64,000 nucleotides of DNA from Nemophila menziesii (taxonomy: Eukaryota; Streptophyta; Magnoliopsida; Boraginales; Hydrophyllaceae): NCBI GenBank assembly GCA_029959085.1, contig JARWIR010000016.1, positions 7,547,441 through 7,611,440 on the forward strand, written 5' to 3'. Below are positions 47,695-58,199 of this stretch, piece by piece. The translations under genes and the position numbers were made by a program. The number at the start of each line of letters is the position of its first letter. Within the stretch, counting starts at the first letter, position 1. The notes under the pieces are model-generated. The model worked only from the letters and a program-made list of their open reading frames with translations, ran no database searches and had not been told where the DNA came from.

Positions 47695-49665
47695 ATGGCG
47701 AATCAACGGTTAGAGCTAGGTCTTCCTGGCCCATTCCAAGTGCAACCATAGGAATTCGTCCTCCAGCTATTCAAGCCGTTTGATTCAAGCCTGGTCCGGA
47801 CATGATTAACCAATCCGCGAGCTATGAGAAGTATAATGGTGCTACGCATCTAGATGGGGTCCGTTCTTTTCATAAATTCATGCAAATCTGTGATGCCTAC
47901 ATCACTGAAGGTGTCACGCAAGAACATATGTATTATTTAATGTTTCAATTCTTCTTGACCGGGAAAGCAAGCGATTGATTAGATGACCAACTACCCAAGC
48001 TAATAACAAATTGGGACAAGCTTCAAGCAAGATTCATTGATAGATTTTATCCTAGTATGAGAGTGAAGAAACAATTGGAGCTTATGAATTTCTTACAAGA
48101 AGCTAGAGAGAGTGTTGTCGAAGCATAGACTGGATTTCACTAAGAGTTGGCAAGATTTCCACTACACGGATACATGCCAGAATTACAATTACCCATGTTC
48201 TATAAATGACTCAATGCAGAGTCAAGATTAAGAGTAGATGCTCTGGGTCGTGGTGGTTTTGTCTCCATTGATCCAAAAGAAGCAAAAAGTGGTACGGAGA
48301 GAATCATTGAGACCGACATAAGTTGGACACAATCACAAACTTCTACCAGTAATATTAATACAGAGGCGAGGTTTTCAAGCTTGCAAGATCAAATACAACA
48401 ACTCGCTATAACAGTTGAGAAAAGCATCCAAGACAAGAGTTCTGAGGCGAAGGTCGTAAACGCAACCCAAGGGTACCCCATGGGACATCAGGAAATTTTA
48501 CAGAATTCTCACCAAGGTAATCAAATGCAACAAGCAGTTCCAAGTAGAATCACTATCCAAAACTGTTCATATCAACCTCGACCTCAAGAAACTGTTTATC
48601 AAGTGCCATCTCAACAGCTATACCTGCAAGAACAAGTCTATAAAAATCAAGCTAATCCATCACGTCCTCAAGAAGATATCATTGAGTTAAAAGAGACTAT
48701 TAGTCAATTCACCAACTTCTCAAGGGACAATATGAGCTGACTTGAGTCAAAGATCGATGCATCAGTAGTGCAAAGCCTGCAACAACAGAATTAAGATCTG
48801 AAACAACATAATCAACTTTTAGAGCAAAATGTGACGCGGCTCACTACAGTCATATAACAAATGCAAAGTCAACTCTTGCAATTGACCCAAAGTACAAATT
48901 CTAACATGAAAAAGATCCAATACGTTGACGAAGAGGTTAAGACTATTAGTCTTCAAGTTGATAAGATGAAAGAATCACCACCATCTCCATCGAGTAAAGT
49001 GGAGGTTCTACCAACCAAGTCAAACGTAAATATAATGAACTTAGATGAGATAATTGTTGAAGATTGGGTTGAAGAGGTTGAAGAGGTTGAACAATATGAG
49101 ATTAAGAAGCCAAGAGTGGTTGATGCACCAAGAATGGAAGAGAAAAGCAGGGTGAGATCACCACCCTATATTTCTATTATCCTGTAAAATCTACTTATCC
49201 AAAGGAGGATCAAGATAGGTGTATGGAGACATTAAAACAAGTGAAAATCAACGTCCCTCTACTCGAATCTATGATAGACAAGATAAACTATAATCTATTC
49301 TTTATGGAGGCACTCTCCAGTAAATATAAGTTCACAGAATCCAAACTGTGGTACTCAACGAAGGGATATTGGCGCAAGTTCAGCGAAAGTTACCGCCAAA
49401 TCTTAAAGATCATGGAGGTTTCAACCTCCCAATCAAAATAGCTGGTATATTTCACGGAAGGGCAATGTGTGATTTGGGGGTGAGTGAGAATCGTATGCCC
49501 AAAAGTATATTCAAGAAGATTGGTATTAGTGACGCAAAACCGACATCCATAATCTTACAACTTGCGGATCAATCAACAACAAAGCCATGGGGTGTAATCG
49601 AGGACGTGCTCGTCCAAGTAGGTAACTTTGTTATTCCTACGAATTTTATTATTCTTGACTATAAT
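47695..49665 (+). pseudogene. Decayed gag-protease of the truncated gypsy element
   Basis: Starts with ATG (MANQRLELGLPGPFQVQP) and has a stop after 18 codons. Further stops and frameshifts follow, but it is alignable throughout with the frame at 16541. Gag pieces (YYLMFQFFLTGKASD) precede a longer Gln-rich linker (about 48430-48640). The protease core retains GIFHGRAMCDLGVSENRMPK near 49450-49500 and LQLADQSTTKPWGVIEDV. The match ends at VIPTNFIILDYN. The active-site region reads DLGVS and the following Asn is displaced, so it is inactive. Confidence 0.9.
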
Positions 49666-49934
49666 ATTACTACTCGATTAGATTAGGCTAATCCAATAGA
49701 GTAATATATTATATACGTTTGTCCCTCAGGCCCCCTAGGTCTCTAACCATACAGTTCCTTATAATTTGAAAAATTACATTATATTAAGTAAAAGCCTAAC
49801 AATTTTTAATTAACCCATCTTGTAAAATACATCGAAGTAAGTATTTGATGCATAACAATTATACAATTGTCGTATCTACTTTCAACTACACAGTAAATCT
49901 GTGACATCTCGTGAGGTGTTCTCTAAACCAATAA
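49666..49934. other. Unassigned; short inverted repeat at the gypsy break
   Basis: Directly at the point where the gypsy sequence stops, tattactactcgattag (49667-49683) is followed by its imperfect complement ctaatccaatagagtaata (49690-49708). This may be one end of an unknown insertion or a remnant of the deletion. Otherwise no signal. Confidence 0.5.
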
Positions 49935-50264
49935 TCAACATACATGCGACGATAACCTAGATAATGCATACATAGTCTGCACTGGTAAACAACTCGCTAC
50001 TTCTTGTTCTAAAAGTTCTGGCTTGCATTTGGGGACCAAAATGGCGTTACTTTCTTGAAACAAAATATAATGAACTTCAAGTTCGTATCCACCCACGTCG
50101 TAATAGTAAGCTACCCACTCTAAACGGTATCTACGAGTACCTAGTCCTACTCTATGATTTGGAAGATGTATCGCAAATCTCTCGGTAAATGCTCGTCTAT
50201 TGGCGATTCTCGTAGAGTATATGGGGAACCCATTGTATCCTGCATCTAAGTGTGTGGAGCATAA
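49935..50264 (-). CDS. Unidentified open frame, possible terminal exon
   Basis: A minus-strand frame stays open for 109 codons (50264 to 49938) and ends with TGA at 49935-49937. It has no starting ATG, but acceptor-like AG sites (cacttag, gatgcag) lie near its beginning, as for an internal or last exon. The peptide is well balanced and aromatic-rich, for example RRYRLEWVAYYYDVGGYELE and VPKCKPELLEQEV. It differs from the surrounding AT-rich DNA in its Arg, Gly and Tyr content. I do not recognise the family. It could be an exon of a host gene or a fragment carried by a transposon. Confidence 0.35.
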   Translation of the reverse strand, partial: LCSTHLDAGYNGFPIYSTRIANRRAFTERFAIHLPNHRVGLGTRRYRLEWVAYYYDVGGYELEVHYILFQESNAILVPKCKPELLEQEVASCLPVQTMYALSRLSSHVC

Positions 50265-50299
50265 TTATATTAACTACACTATTAAGTCATATATTTAAT

Positions 50300-50690
50300 A
50301 TTTGATATTAATTGTAGTATTAACCTCTTATATTATTGTTTTTATAGGAATTACACTATTAACCCCTTATATTATTATTTTTATAACAATTGAACTAATA
50401 CTTTCTACAATTAATATTTTTTTTATTTGCACTATTAGTCCCCATGTCATTTTTATTATATTAATTGCACTATTAAGTCCTAGAGTTATTATTTTCATAT
50501 TGATTGCACAACTAAGCCCTGAGCAATTGTTTTTTTATTTTTAAGCCCATAAAAATAATAATTGGTCTATTAAACTCCCAAAAATTATAATCGTACTTTT
50601 AAACCCCTAAATAATTTAATTGCATCATCATATCTCTACAATTATACATTCCACAAATAAGCCCTAATAAACCACTAAAAATTGAAATGA
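50300..50690. repeat. Degenerate tandem repeats (aattgcactattaagccc-like)
   Basis: Imperfect units of roughly 45-60 bases, each with a form of attgcactattaa followed by cct or ccc and then a ttattattttt-like run, repeat about six times. The plus-strand frame over this stretch (Ile/Leu-rich) is a by-product. Confidence 0.6.
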
Positions 50691-50796
50691 GCTAATATTT
50701 TTAAATACAAATAAACTAAACTCGTATAAATTCCCAAAATATCACAAATACACTTAAAAAAAATAATGTATAGTCACAAATTTTAAAGAATAATTG

Positions 50797-50802
<6 letters not shown>

Positions 50803-50824
<22 letters not shown>
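50803..50824. repeat. Short (AT)n run
   Basis: About 22 bases of AT dinucleotide. Confidence 0.85.
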
Positions 50825-50827
<3 letters not shown>

Positions 50828-51019
50828 TTGTAATATTAAAATACATGATTTACCAAAAAATATAAGACGGGGGTGGATCGGATACGAAGGATTGGCAGCG
50901 GTGGAGGTGCGGCGGTGATGCGGCGAAGGGGTGAGGTGGTCACGAAAATGGAGTAATAAAACTCCACCAATGGGGCTGTGAGAAAATTATGGGTAGTGGA
51001 CTCACGAATCCACAAGATA

Positions 51020-51400
51020 CTTTGTGGTGGAGGTTTTTTATTACTGAACTGGGTAATGAAATGAGTTGCGGTTGGACTTATAGAATGACACAGACCCTTT
51101 AAAGACCACCACTGTGATCGCTATTAAGGTGATGAACAATCGTCGGTGGTAAGGATCTAAAAATTCAAAACGGAAACTAGTATGTGGGAAATATATGGGC
51201 GTTCAAATGTTTTCGCAAACTTCTACCGACCACTCTGCCGATCGCTAAAGGTAATTTATTTTTTATTTATTTTTCCACACATCTGGCGTCCAATTAACAA
51301 ATTAATTTGTTTTAAATAACTATATTTCTAGTGACCGCGAATGGTAAGATTTAGTGACCATGGTTAGTGGCCGCCAGAGGATTGCCCACCTGAAACGGAA
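51020..51400. repeat. CACTA-like subterminal repeat block
   Basis: Motifs accgaccactc, gatcgctaaag, agtgaccg and agtgaccat occur in both orientations, as in the block at 2595. They may be the end of a deleted CACTA element. No terminal cactac was found at a clear boundary. Confidence 0.35.
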
Positions 51401-51479
51401 AACATGACAGTGCTCCCTGAAATTGTATACCCAAGATAAGAATGATTAGCGTCAAAAGACATACGCTTTTCTGATTCAT
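51351..51479 (-). CDS. Possible small secreted peptide or first exon
   Basis: A 42-codon frame starts at the ATG at 51479. It reads MNQKSVCLLTLIILILGIQF followed by QGALSCFPFQ. This has the layout of a secretory signal peptide: two charged or polar residues, a hydrophobic core of about 12 residues (L8-I18) and a small-residue cleavage context near ALS. A gt follows FPFQ (cag|gtgggc), so the rest may lie in a further exon; the read-through tail runs into CACTA-like repeat. Family unknown. Short length and AT-rich surroundings make chance possible. Confidence 0.3.
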   Translation of the reverse strand: MNQKSVCLLTLIILILGIQFQGALSCFPFQVGNPLAATNHGH

Positions 51480-51852
51480 AAGAAAACGTGAGGTTACCCA
51501 AGGTCAAAATTTTACAAAGTCCAAAAAATCTAATGATGGGAAGTCACCGGAATCTGGTGGTTCTTTAATGACAATCTCGATTTAGATCTTCAATGTACCT
51601 CCAAGAACCTCTATGCCGTAAAACAAAGACAGTGAGAAAATTAATCAAAAATATGTAAAGCTTTGATGAAAATAGATTCAAGAATCGTTATTGTTATACT
51701 TGATGCAAAGTCGTACTTGCATCAATTAAAAATTTGTTGTTATCTAACAAGCCCTGTGAACATCGTATTGTTGCACCGATAAAGACAATTAATTGTCTTC
51801 TATAGAGACCATTATTATTGTTCAATGATGACAACACATGATTCTCGTCATA
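51480..51852. other. Unassigned stretch
   Basis: No feature recognised. On the minus strand this would be the upstream region of the small signal-peptide frame. Confidence 0.5.
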
Positions 51853-52555
51853 CAGTTAAACCTCTAGAAGTGCATACTCTTATAGGACTAGGAAAAATAT
51901 TCGTTTAGCGAGATTATTTATTTTATCGATAAATGAATATATTATTCATTTATTGATAAATGAATTTTTATTCATTTAGAAAGTATTTTTGCATATTTTA
52001 ATATTCTCTTATGAATAATTAATTTCCATATTGTAAATATACAAATGTACCTGATAATAATTTTATTTCAAGAGATTTTGTATAAATATAAATATAAATA
52101 TATATGTATATGGAAATTGAAGAGATTATATTAGTAATACATGAACCGTATATGTATGTGGATAACCAGTTTGTGTTAGCTCAACTGGCCAGAGCCTTGG
52201 TTATACTTCAAAACGGTACAGAACCGTATCAATGACACCGAGTCCAAAAAATGGCTCTCCCATGTAACAAGAAAAAATATTTGTATGTGGACTAAGTTCA
52301 TTTTTGTTCTTATTATGTACATTGTATTTGAGACTACTAATAAGATAGTATGTACTACACTACTAACAATATATAATATATTATGATAATTATTCATTTA
52401 TATATACATAGGTCTTTAAAAATTTTAAGAAAATTATTCATTAATGCATTTAACGATATTATTTATTCAGACCCTAAGTCTAAGTCAGGACTAGAGAAAA
52501 TTATTCATTTATCGAATATTCATTTATCGAATATTCATTTATCGAGGTTTAATTG
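51853..52555. mobile_element. Emigrant-like MITE (pogo/mariner type)
   Basis: Ends CAGTTAAACCTCTA at the left and the complement of CAATTAAACCTCGA at the right, with TA at both junctions (51851-51852 and 52556-52557). This is close to the Emigrant terminus CAGTAAAACCTCTA. The right subterminal region has three 15-bp tandem units of attcatttatcgaat (52503-52545), and the left has their inverted counterparts near 51930-51965. No transposase was seen in the 703 bp. Confidence 0.82.
52175..52195 (+). other. tRNA-like A-box sequence inside the MITE
   Basis: gttagctcaactggccagagc looks like the D-arm/A-box of a tRNA or tRNA-derived SINE. No convincing B-box or cloverleaf follows; only a short hairpin acggt...accgt lies at the right distance. 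Possibly a degraded SINE fragment within the MITE. Confidence 0.3.
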
Positions 52556-52959
52556 TATAATATTGCTGACATCATACTTGTTCAAGTTCAATAACATGCG
52601 GATAATAATTGACTTTCTTGTGTTCCAGTGGAAGAGACATATTAGTAGGCATTAAAACAAGAAAACTAGAGTAATCAGGAACTCTAAACTAATAAGAAAA
52701 CTAAATCTTAGTCAGAAATCTTGGCAACAATATGAAGTAATAAAGGTGAATAATATAATAAAATAATGTAGACTATATAACATCTTTCACTCGGGCACAA
52801 GAACTTGAACTTCCATTGCTATGTATATGAGATTGACTTCTTTCTGATCAATTTACAAGATAGTAGGATTAGCGTTTTCATGCCTGTCATCTTAAGTTTG
52901 ACTTTTCGTAGATACTTAAAAACTTCAATCTACTTTATTAAATTAATAAATGCTTATCA

Positions 52960-54791
52960 TCAGGCAGATTTTAGTTCATTCAACCCATATGTTCTCTGCA
53001 AAATAATAATAACAGAAGAAAAACTAGTAATGGCTGAGAGTATGAATTTCTGGTATTTATTTTAACCTGGAAGTACTAATTAATATAACTGCAATGGCTT
53101 ACCAAAATAATGTGAATTTCTTCTAATTTAGGCACAAATAACAAATTTAATGTGTTTAATTCTTCCTTAAGCATGTCATCATCCCCGTCTTCCGCCATAA
53201 GGAGACTAATTAAACATGTGCTCTCAGGTACAAGTTGAAGTGCTACCTGGAAATATGACAAGGAAGTTGATTTAGTTATCTGTTTTTGGAAAATTATATA
53301 ATCGCTATTCTGTATATAAAACAATTCCATAATATATATACTAGATATAATCCATGCCCGAGGGCACTATTCAAAACTTGATCTATTTTTTAATTAAACA
53401 AATAAACATAATACGTTTCTTATTTTATCTTCTTATAATTTAATTTAATAATACATAATTCATTACATTTACAAAAATACATAAATAAAGAGTTTATTTA
53501 ATAAGTATGATAATTATAGTGAAACTTCTAAATATTATATTCAAATATTTTTCATTAGCATTGAGTAAATTTTTATATCAAAAGAAATAAAAAATATCTT
53601 ATTTAAAAAAAATAAACAGAATGAACATTCATCAGGTCTGTTCAATGAAAATTCTCTTTACAATTAATATGTATTGTATAATATGAATATTTTAGAAATG
53701 TAGGATCCTTAAATCATATTTTAATTAATATCTCGATTGACTAAGAAATGAGTAGATTATTTCATAACTTATATATTTTTGAGTGAGCTTGGGAGTGCTT
53801 AAATATTTATTTGACAAATGGAAGTTGGTGGATATCTAAATCATATGTCTATAATTGAATATTATGACAATGTTCGATCCTTTAGTCACATTATAGTTAA
53901 AATCGCGGTTGGCCAATGTTTGATCCTTTGATCAAAATTTGACTAATATCGCGATTGGGCAAGGTTGGGGTAGATTTGATAATTTTATAACTTTTATATT
54001 CTTGAGTGAGCCTAGGTTTGCTCAAATGCTTGTTACACAATTGGGTTAACAATTGGTGGATATATAAAGTATAAGTCTATAATTTTACTGTAAATATTAA
54101 TTTGGTAAACAAACTTATATTAGAGAGAATAATTATTAGTCTATCATTCTTATATAGATAACAATGTTCTAATATTCCAATTGATAAAATCAAATAGTAT
54201 CCAATATTAATAGTTAATCCTTAAAACTACATTGAGTCGTTAAACTATTTACATATACCCCATATGAATAAAAATACGTGTTAGTTCCCTAAAGAATATC
54301 TAGTATCTTGAAATAATTTTTTTTTTTTTGCAAATCAATGATGGGCATCACAATATTAGAAACTTGAAATATATTTACCCTTCACTAAATCTATAGCCCT
54401 ACATAATTCTTATTAGTCACAAAAAAGGAAGTTATTGTTGCTTCCACATAATATTAACGTCCATATGGTTTTTGCATAGTCAGTAATTTTAGTTCATTGA
54501 TCAATAAATTATCGAAAAAATGTAGCAAATAAATTCAGCTCACTTTAAGACAAAACTATGTTAGATGTATAAAACAAAACTACTTAAACAATATAACATA
54601 ATAAACTACATTGAGTAAGAAACATTAATTACCTTAAATGTAGAACATTTGAAAAAAAAAATAGAAAACATACAAAATAGAAATTAATTATAATTTTAAA
54701 AACTTATTATATTCTATATTCCAATAAATATATAAAAATATGTGTAAATTTATATAGTGCTAAAATAGTGCCCTCTAGATAAAACAATTCC

Positions 54792-54850
<59 letters not shown>

Positions 54851-57164
54851 GCCAAAACGACAACACTAACTATTCAAGTTTAATCATTACCCTACAATTA
54901 AAAGCTAATCTTTATTAACTGATCCAAAATATTTAAGCTTTTACTTTATTTAGTAAACTTGGGACAATATTTACAACCTACCTTAACTTAACAAAATAAT
55001 ATTTTTTCAACAAAGAAAACTTAATCACTGATGCAACGTGATCTATACATGCGCACTGTTCCCTCATCACTGTTTTGTGGTGTAATGAAATAAATTTTTC
55101 AGATATAGCAGAGATCTAAACATTTTTTATGCTGACTCAAGAAAGAATGCATGCAATTAATATAACATTATGATCTTTTGAAGTTCAAAATTAAACATAT
55201 TACTCTATAGGCGGTGGCAGCAATCCATCCATGCCATGGCTTCAGAGTTGTGTTGTATGACTCCGCAACTGCTTGACCCATGTTCCTCTCAAAATCCTCT
55301 ACTAACAATTGTAACAATGCTACAGTAAAATCCAGGGACCTGAAATGTTACTAATGGTTGATTAGAGATTCATTGATTAGATTGAACTTTAATTTTTCTT
55401 TATTGTGGTGTCAATGATCTAAGCAATCTTGAGATTTGAGGGGAAAATCATCAAGAATAACTTAAACAGAAAAGGATCCACTAAAAACTCATTTAAAACT
55501 TTGCAAATACAGAAAAAAGTTTTATAATTTCGAGTTAACAGTAAGAGTTAATACATATTTTGTGTTTGAAAAGCCGAGTAAAATTACTTTCTGCTTTGTC
55601 TTTTTTGGCCATTGTATAGGTAAATTTCTACTCCTTAAACTTAAAGACATTGACTCAACCATGGGCTTTTTTTTTTTTTTGATAGAGATTTCATCCTAGC
55701 TAGCGTTCTCTACATATTCATAATATCAAATAATCTGTTCTCGAATCTGGATTACAATTAAGATTTCCATCTCACAACTCACAAAGTCAAAGTACTCATA
55801 TTTCATTACAGAATTTTCCACCTTGATAAATATGTTAAGTAACACTCAGATTAATGAATTAAGTAATTAGGGATGAACTAAAATGTAGTATCAGTGGGAC
55901 ATCCATAAACACAGCCATGTGCATACAATTTTGGCAATGTGTGAGGTTTGGATAAAGATCTGACACATTTAGCTAGATTTAATACAATTAGAACATTATT
56001 AATGTGTTCATTATAAAATATATAGTTCTTGTCCATATAATAAGAGGACTAAAATCTTGGTTTGATGTTGTAACTACATAATTGCTTTATTTTTTTACTA
56101 AATGTCTCCTCAATAGTTGACACTGACATATGCTATGTAGCTTCATCTTAAATTATTTTATCAAGGCACATTTTAGTAGTATATTGTATAATAATCGCAC
56201 GTACAGTACATACCTAGTGAGCCAAACAAAAGCTTTGCTGCAACTTGGTCCTTTTTTTGCAATGCCTTCGTGTATCTCCTTATTCAATATCTCTACTATA
56301 TTTGAATAGACAGTAGGGTTTGATTCGCGAAACCTCTCCAGTCTCTGGACATATAAAAAAGTTATAAGTATTGCCATTTCTTATTTATAATAGATAGTTA
56401 AATAATCCAAAAATTGTAGACAAATAAATGTCATGCATTGTGGTGTTTGATGAAGCATATTAGCATGAAAATAACATTACACTTCATGAGCCAAAAATCT
56501 TAAACTCTTTGGCTCATGAAGTGTATATATAGAAATTTGAGTAATGATATATACCACCCAAAATCATATCATCTAATTATCATCCATAACGTGTCGTGAA
56601 TTGGTATGCAATAAATCGTTAATCAGATCAAGAAAATAAATAGATTAACGACTTATAGCCAACCAATTCATGCCGCATCATGGTGGTATACTTGGGTGGT
56701 ATGATTTTGGGTGGTATATAACTATATATCATTACTCTAGAATTTTATTGTTGAGTTTTAGTTCAACTTAATTTAGTAAAGCTTGCATGCAATAGGTTCA
56801 AAGACCAGCATTGCCAAATGAAGGTTAAGAATACAGAAATAGATAGATAGAGAACCTCAATGTTTTGATGCATATCGTGTCTCAGCACAGCCATTGTTGG
56901 TCCTATCTTATCTGCCAAACATATATGTTAACTCAGCCAAATGGACATTTATATTATATAAAGAGAAATAAAGAGAATATATAAAGAAGCCAATTAAGTA
57001 CCAAGAATTTGAATGACCAATTTGCAGACTGAAAGAAAAGGATCCAAGGAGATATGACCATCATCATCATCACCATCAAGCTTCACTTTGACAACTATCA
57101 TTGTCACCTCTTCAATTATAGATCTTATCTCAGATCCCATCTTCGTCATTCTTCTCCTTTTCAT
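52960..57164 (-). CDS. Glycolipid transfer protein (GLTP domain), six exons, intact
   Basis: Exons on the minus strand: 57164-57002, 56911-56856, 56344-56214, 55339-55204, 53246-53103 and 52995-52960. They sum to 666 nt and a 221-aa protein. All introns are GT-AG and all phases match. The GLTP fold moves sphingolipids between membranes in the cytosol; here it covers nearly the whole protein. The sequence shows SLDPFLSVCKLV, then LDKIGPTMAVLRHDMHQNIE with the head-group residues D67 and N71 (human GLTP D48 and N52). R74 stands where human GLTP has K55, a conservative change. FVWLTRSLDF carries W114 (human W96) and LKPWHGWIAA carries H153 (human H140). The length is close to the usual 200-225 aa. 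The most likely match is the plant GLTP3-like group rather than ACD11, from the TMAVLR and EEIH..L..YGL motifs. The start ATG at 57164 is the first in frame of three close ones. Confidence 0.93.
53317..53340. repeat. 24-bp direct repeat abutting the Helitron (left copy)
   Basis: taaaacaattccataata plus an AT tail, identical to 54780-54803 immediately after the other Helitron end. Confidence 0.9.
53341..54779 (-). mobile_element. Non-autonomous Helitron in GLTP intron 4
   Basis: On the minus strand the element starts with TC after A (TCTAGAGGGCACTATTTT). It ends with the hairpin TGCCCTCGGGCA (53355-53366), ten bases, then CTAG before T. These are the canonical Helitron ends. Both ends also share GAGGGCACTATT in inverted orientation. 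The 1439-bp body is AT-rich and has no Rep/helicase frame. A 24-base direct repeat (taaaacaattccataata...) abuts both ends, which Helitrons do not normally create. Confidence 0.78.
54780..54803. repeat. 24-bp direct repeat abutting the Helitron (right copy)
   Basis: Identical to 53317-53340. It continues into a longer AT microsatellite. Confidence 0.9.
54795..54849. repeat. (AT)n microsatellite in GLTP intron 4
   Basis: About 55 bases of AT dinucleotide, overlapping the end of the right 24-bp repeat. Confidence 0.95.
56539..56737. mobile_element. Mutator-like MITE in GLTP intron 2
   Basis: Perfect 15-bp inverted ends GAGTAATGATATATA. Flanks tagaaattt (56530-56538) and tagaatttt (56738-56746) form a 9-bp duplication with one mismatch. 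199 bp, internally partly palindromic (taaatcgttaatc with gattaacgactta). Same family as 3858-4509. It lies in the 511-bp intron between exons 2 and 3 and leaves both splice sites untouched. Confidence 0.8.
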
Positions 57165-57261
57165 TTTTTATCAAGTACAGATGATGATCTTATATTTTCT
57201 TCTTCTTGTCGCTCGTTGGGGTGCCTGGAATTTATGTGTATGTCTATAAGCACTTCACTAG

Positions 57262-57276
57262 GTATTATATAATAAA
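57262..57276 (-). promoter_or_regulatory. Candidate TATA box of the GLTP gene
   Basis: On the minus strand tttattatataatacc lies about 100 bases before the start codon, at a plausible distance for a TATA box with a 60-70 base leader. It is in AT-rich DNA, so weak evidence. Confidence 0.35.
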
Positions 57277-57299
57277 TTAATTTCGAAAATGTCACTGAT

Positions 57300-58199
57300 A
57301 TGTTGACCTTATTGATGATATAGAATGCCCACCAGCTCATAGATTCTATGGTTGTTCATTTTTGTCAACTTATAAATATTGTTCCATTAGAAGTGTATGA
57401 GGTTTTGAACTCTGGATCGGCTGAGATATAAATTATTATATGGATAGGGTTCGTCTATATATGAGACGACCTATGATGTGACCACCTTCTATTTGACCTT
57501 GAATTAATGTATGTATTTTATCTTGAAATCAATAATTGGTCCTTCATATGTTTACTTGATGGGCGGGGGATACAATTGCTAGCTAGAACAAGATGAAACA
57601 TGCCGGCTGTCTAAAATATGTTTTTTTTTTTTTTTAAATTTCGTTCAAGCCAAGTCACTTAATCCAATTGATTGGTGTTAGATAGCTGATAATCGATGGT
57701 CAACTTCTTTTCTTCCTATGTAAATTTGAGACATCATGATATTTCCGTTGGAGCATGACAACACGTTAGCGACAAGTAATCAGGAAGGACAGGTGTATCG
57801 GTTAAGGTTTATATATATGCTAAATAAGCAATGCTTCTTGCACCCTCATGGATTGATGGTAGGCTTGACTTCTAATTAGTTTTCGATTGGACTTTCATAC
57901 TTGTTCGATCTCGACTTCTCTATGCTTGTAAGGAGGAAATGAACGCCGGTCAATTTTTAGTTGAGGTTCCTATATATTGTCCCTATATCTCCGTTTTGAA
58001 TAATAAACTTGGATTGAAAAACACAATGGAATTTTCAGACCGTATATTAATCTTAAGTAGAAAGTTTTGATTGAACCTATAAGTTTTTCCAAATTTAGAT
58101 TTGAACTATAATATCGCCTCTCAAATTATAATAAAAATAGCTAACAAATCAACACGTGAGAGATCACTCCCTATAAGTATATAGGTCGTTTACAAGTAA
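57300..58199. other. Upstream of the GLTP gene; no further gene seen
   Basis: AT-rich DNA with a few small palindromes (for example ggttcgtctatatatgagacgacc near 57449). No frame or transposon recognised. Confidence 0.5.

Larger units (their letters stand above)
44515..49665 (+). mobile_element. Truncated Athila-like gypsy element (5' LTR, gag, part of protease)
   Basis: Begins with TGATGTCTAC, has an LTR of about 1515 bp net (44515-46015 plus 47570-47583), then a tRNA-Asp primer site and a decayed gag-protease region. It ends abruptly within the protease at about 49665. No 3' LTR was found, so the right part was deleted or replaced. It keeps a linker segment in Gag that the element at 14853 has lost. 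Confidence 0.88.

Noticed and set aside
53076..53330. Single-exon reading of the GLTP C-terminus up to the stop in SHCSYIN
   Set aside because: A good donor (gtaagc) follows EIHIIL, and a downstream exon (52995-52960) gives the conserved YGLxxLKS ending in frame.
54795..54849. AT run as the only cause of the Helitron flanking repeat
   Set aside because: The repeated 24-mer includes the non-simple core taaaacaattcc, so the AT run alone does not explain it, although it blurs the exact end.
57054..57272. 72-codon plus-strand frame
   Set aside because: It is antisense to exon 1 and the leader of the GLTP gene.
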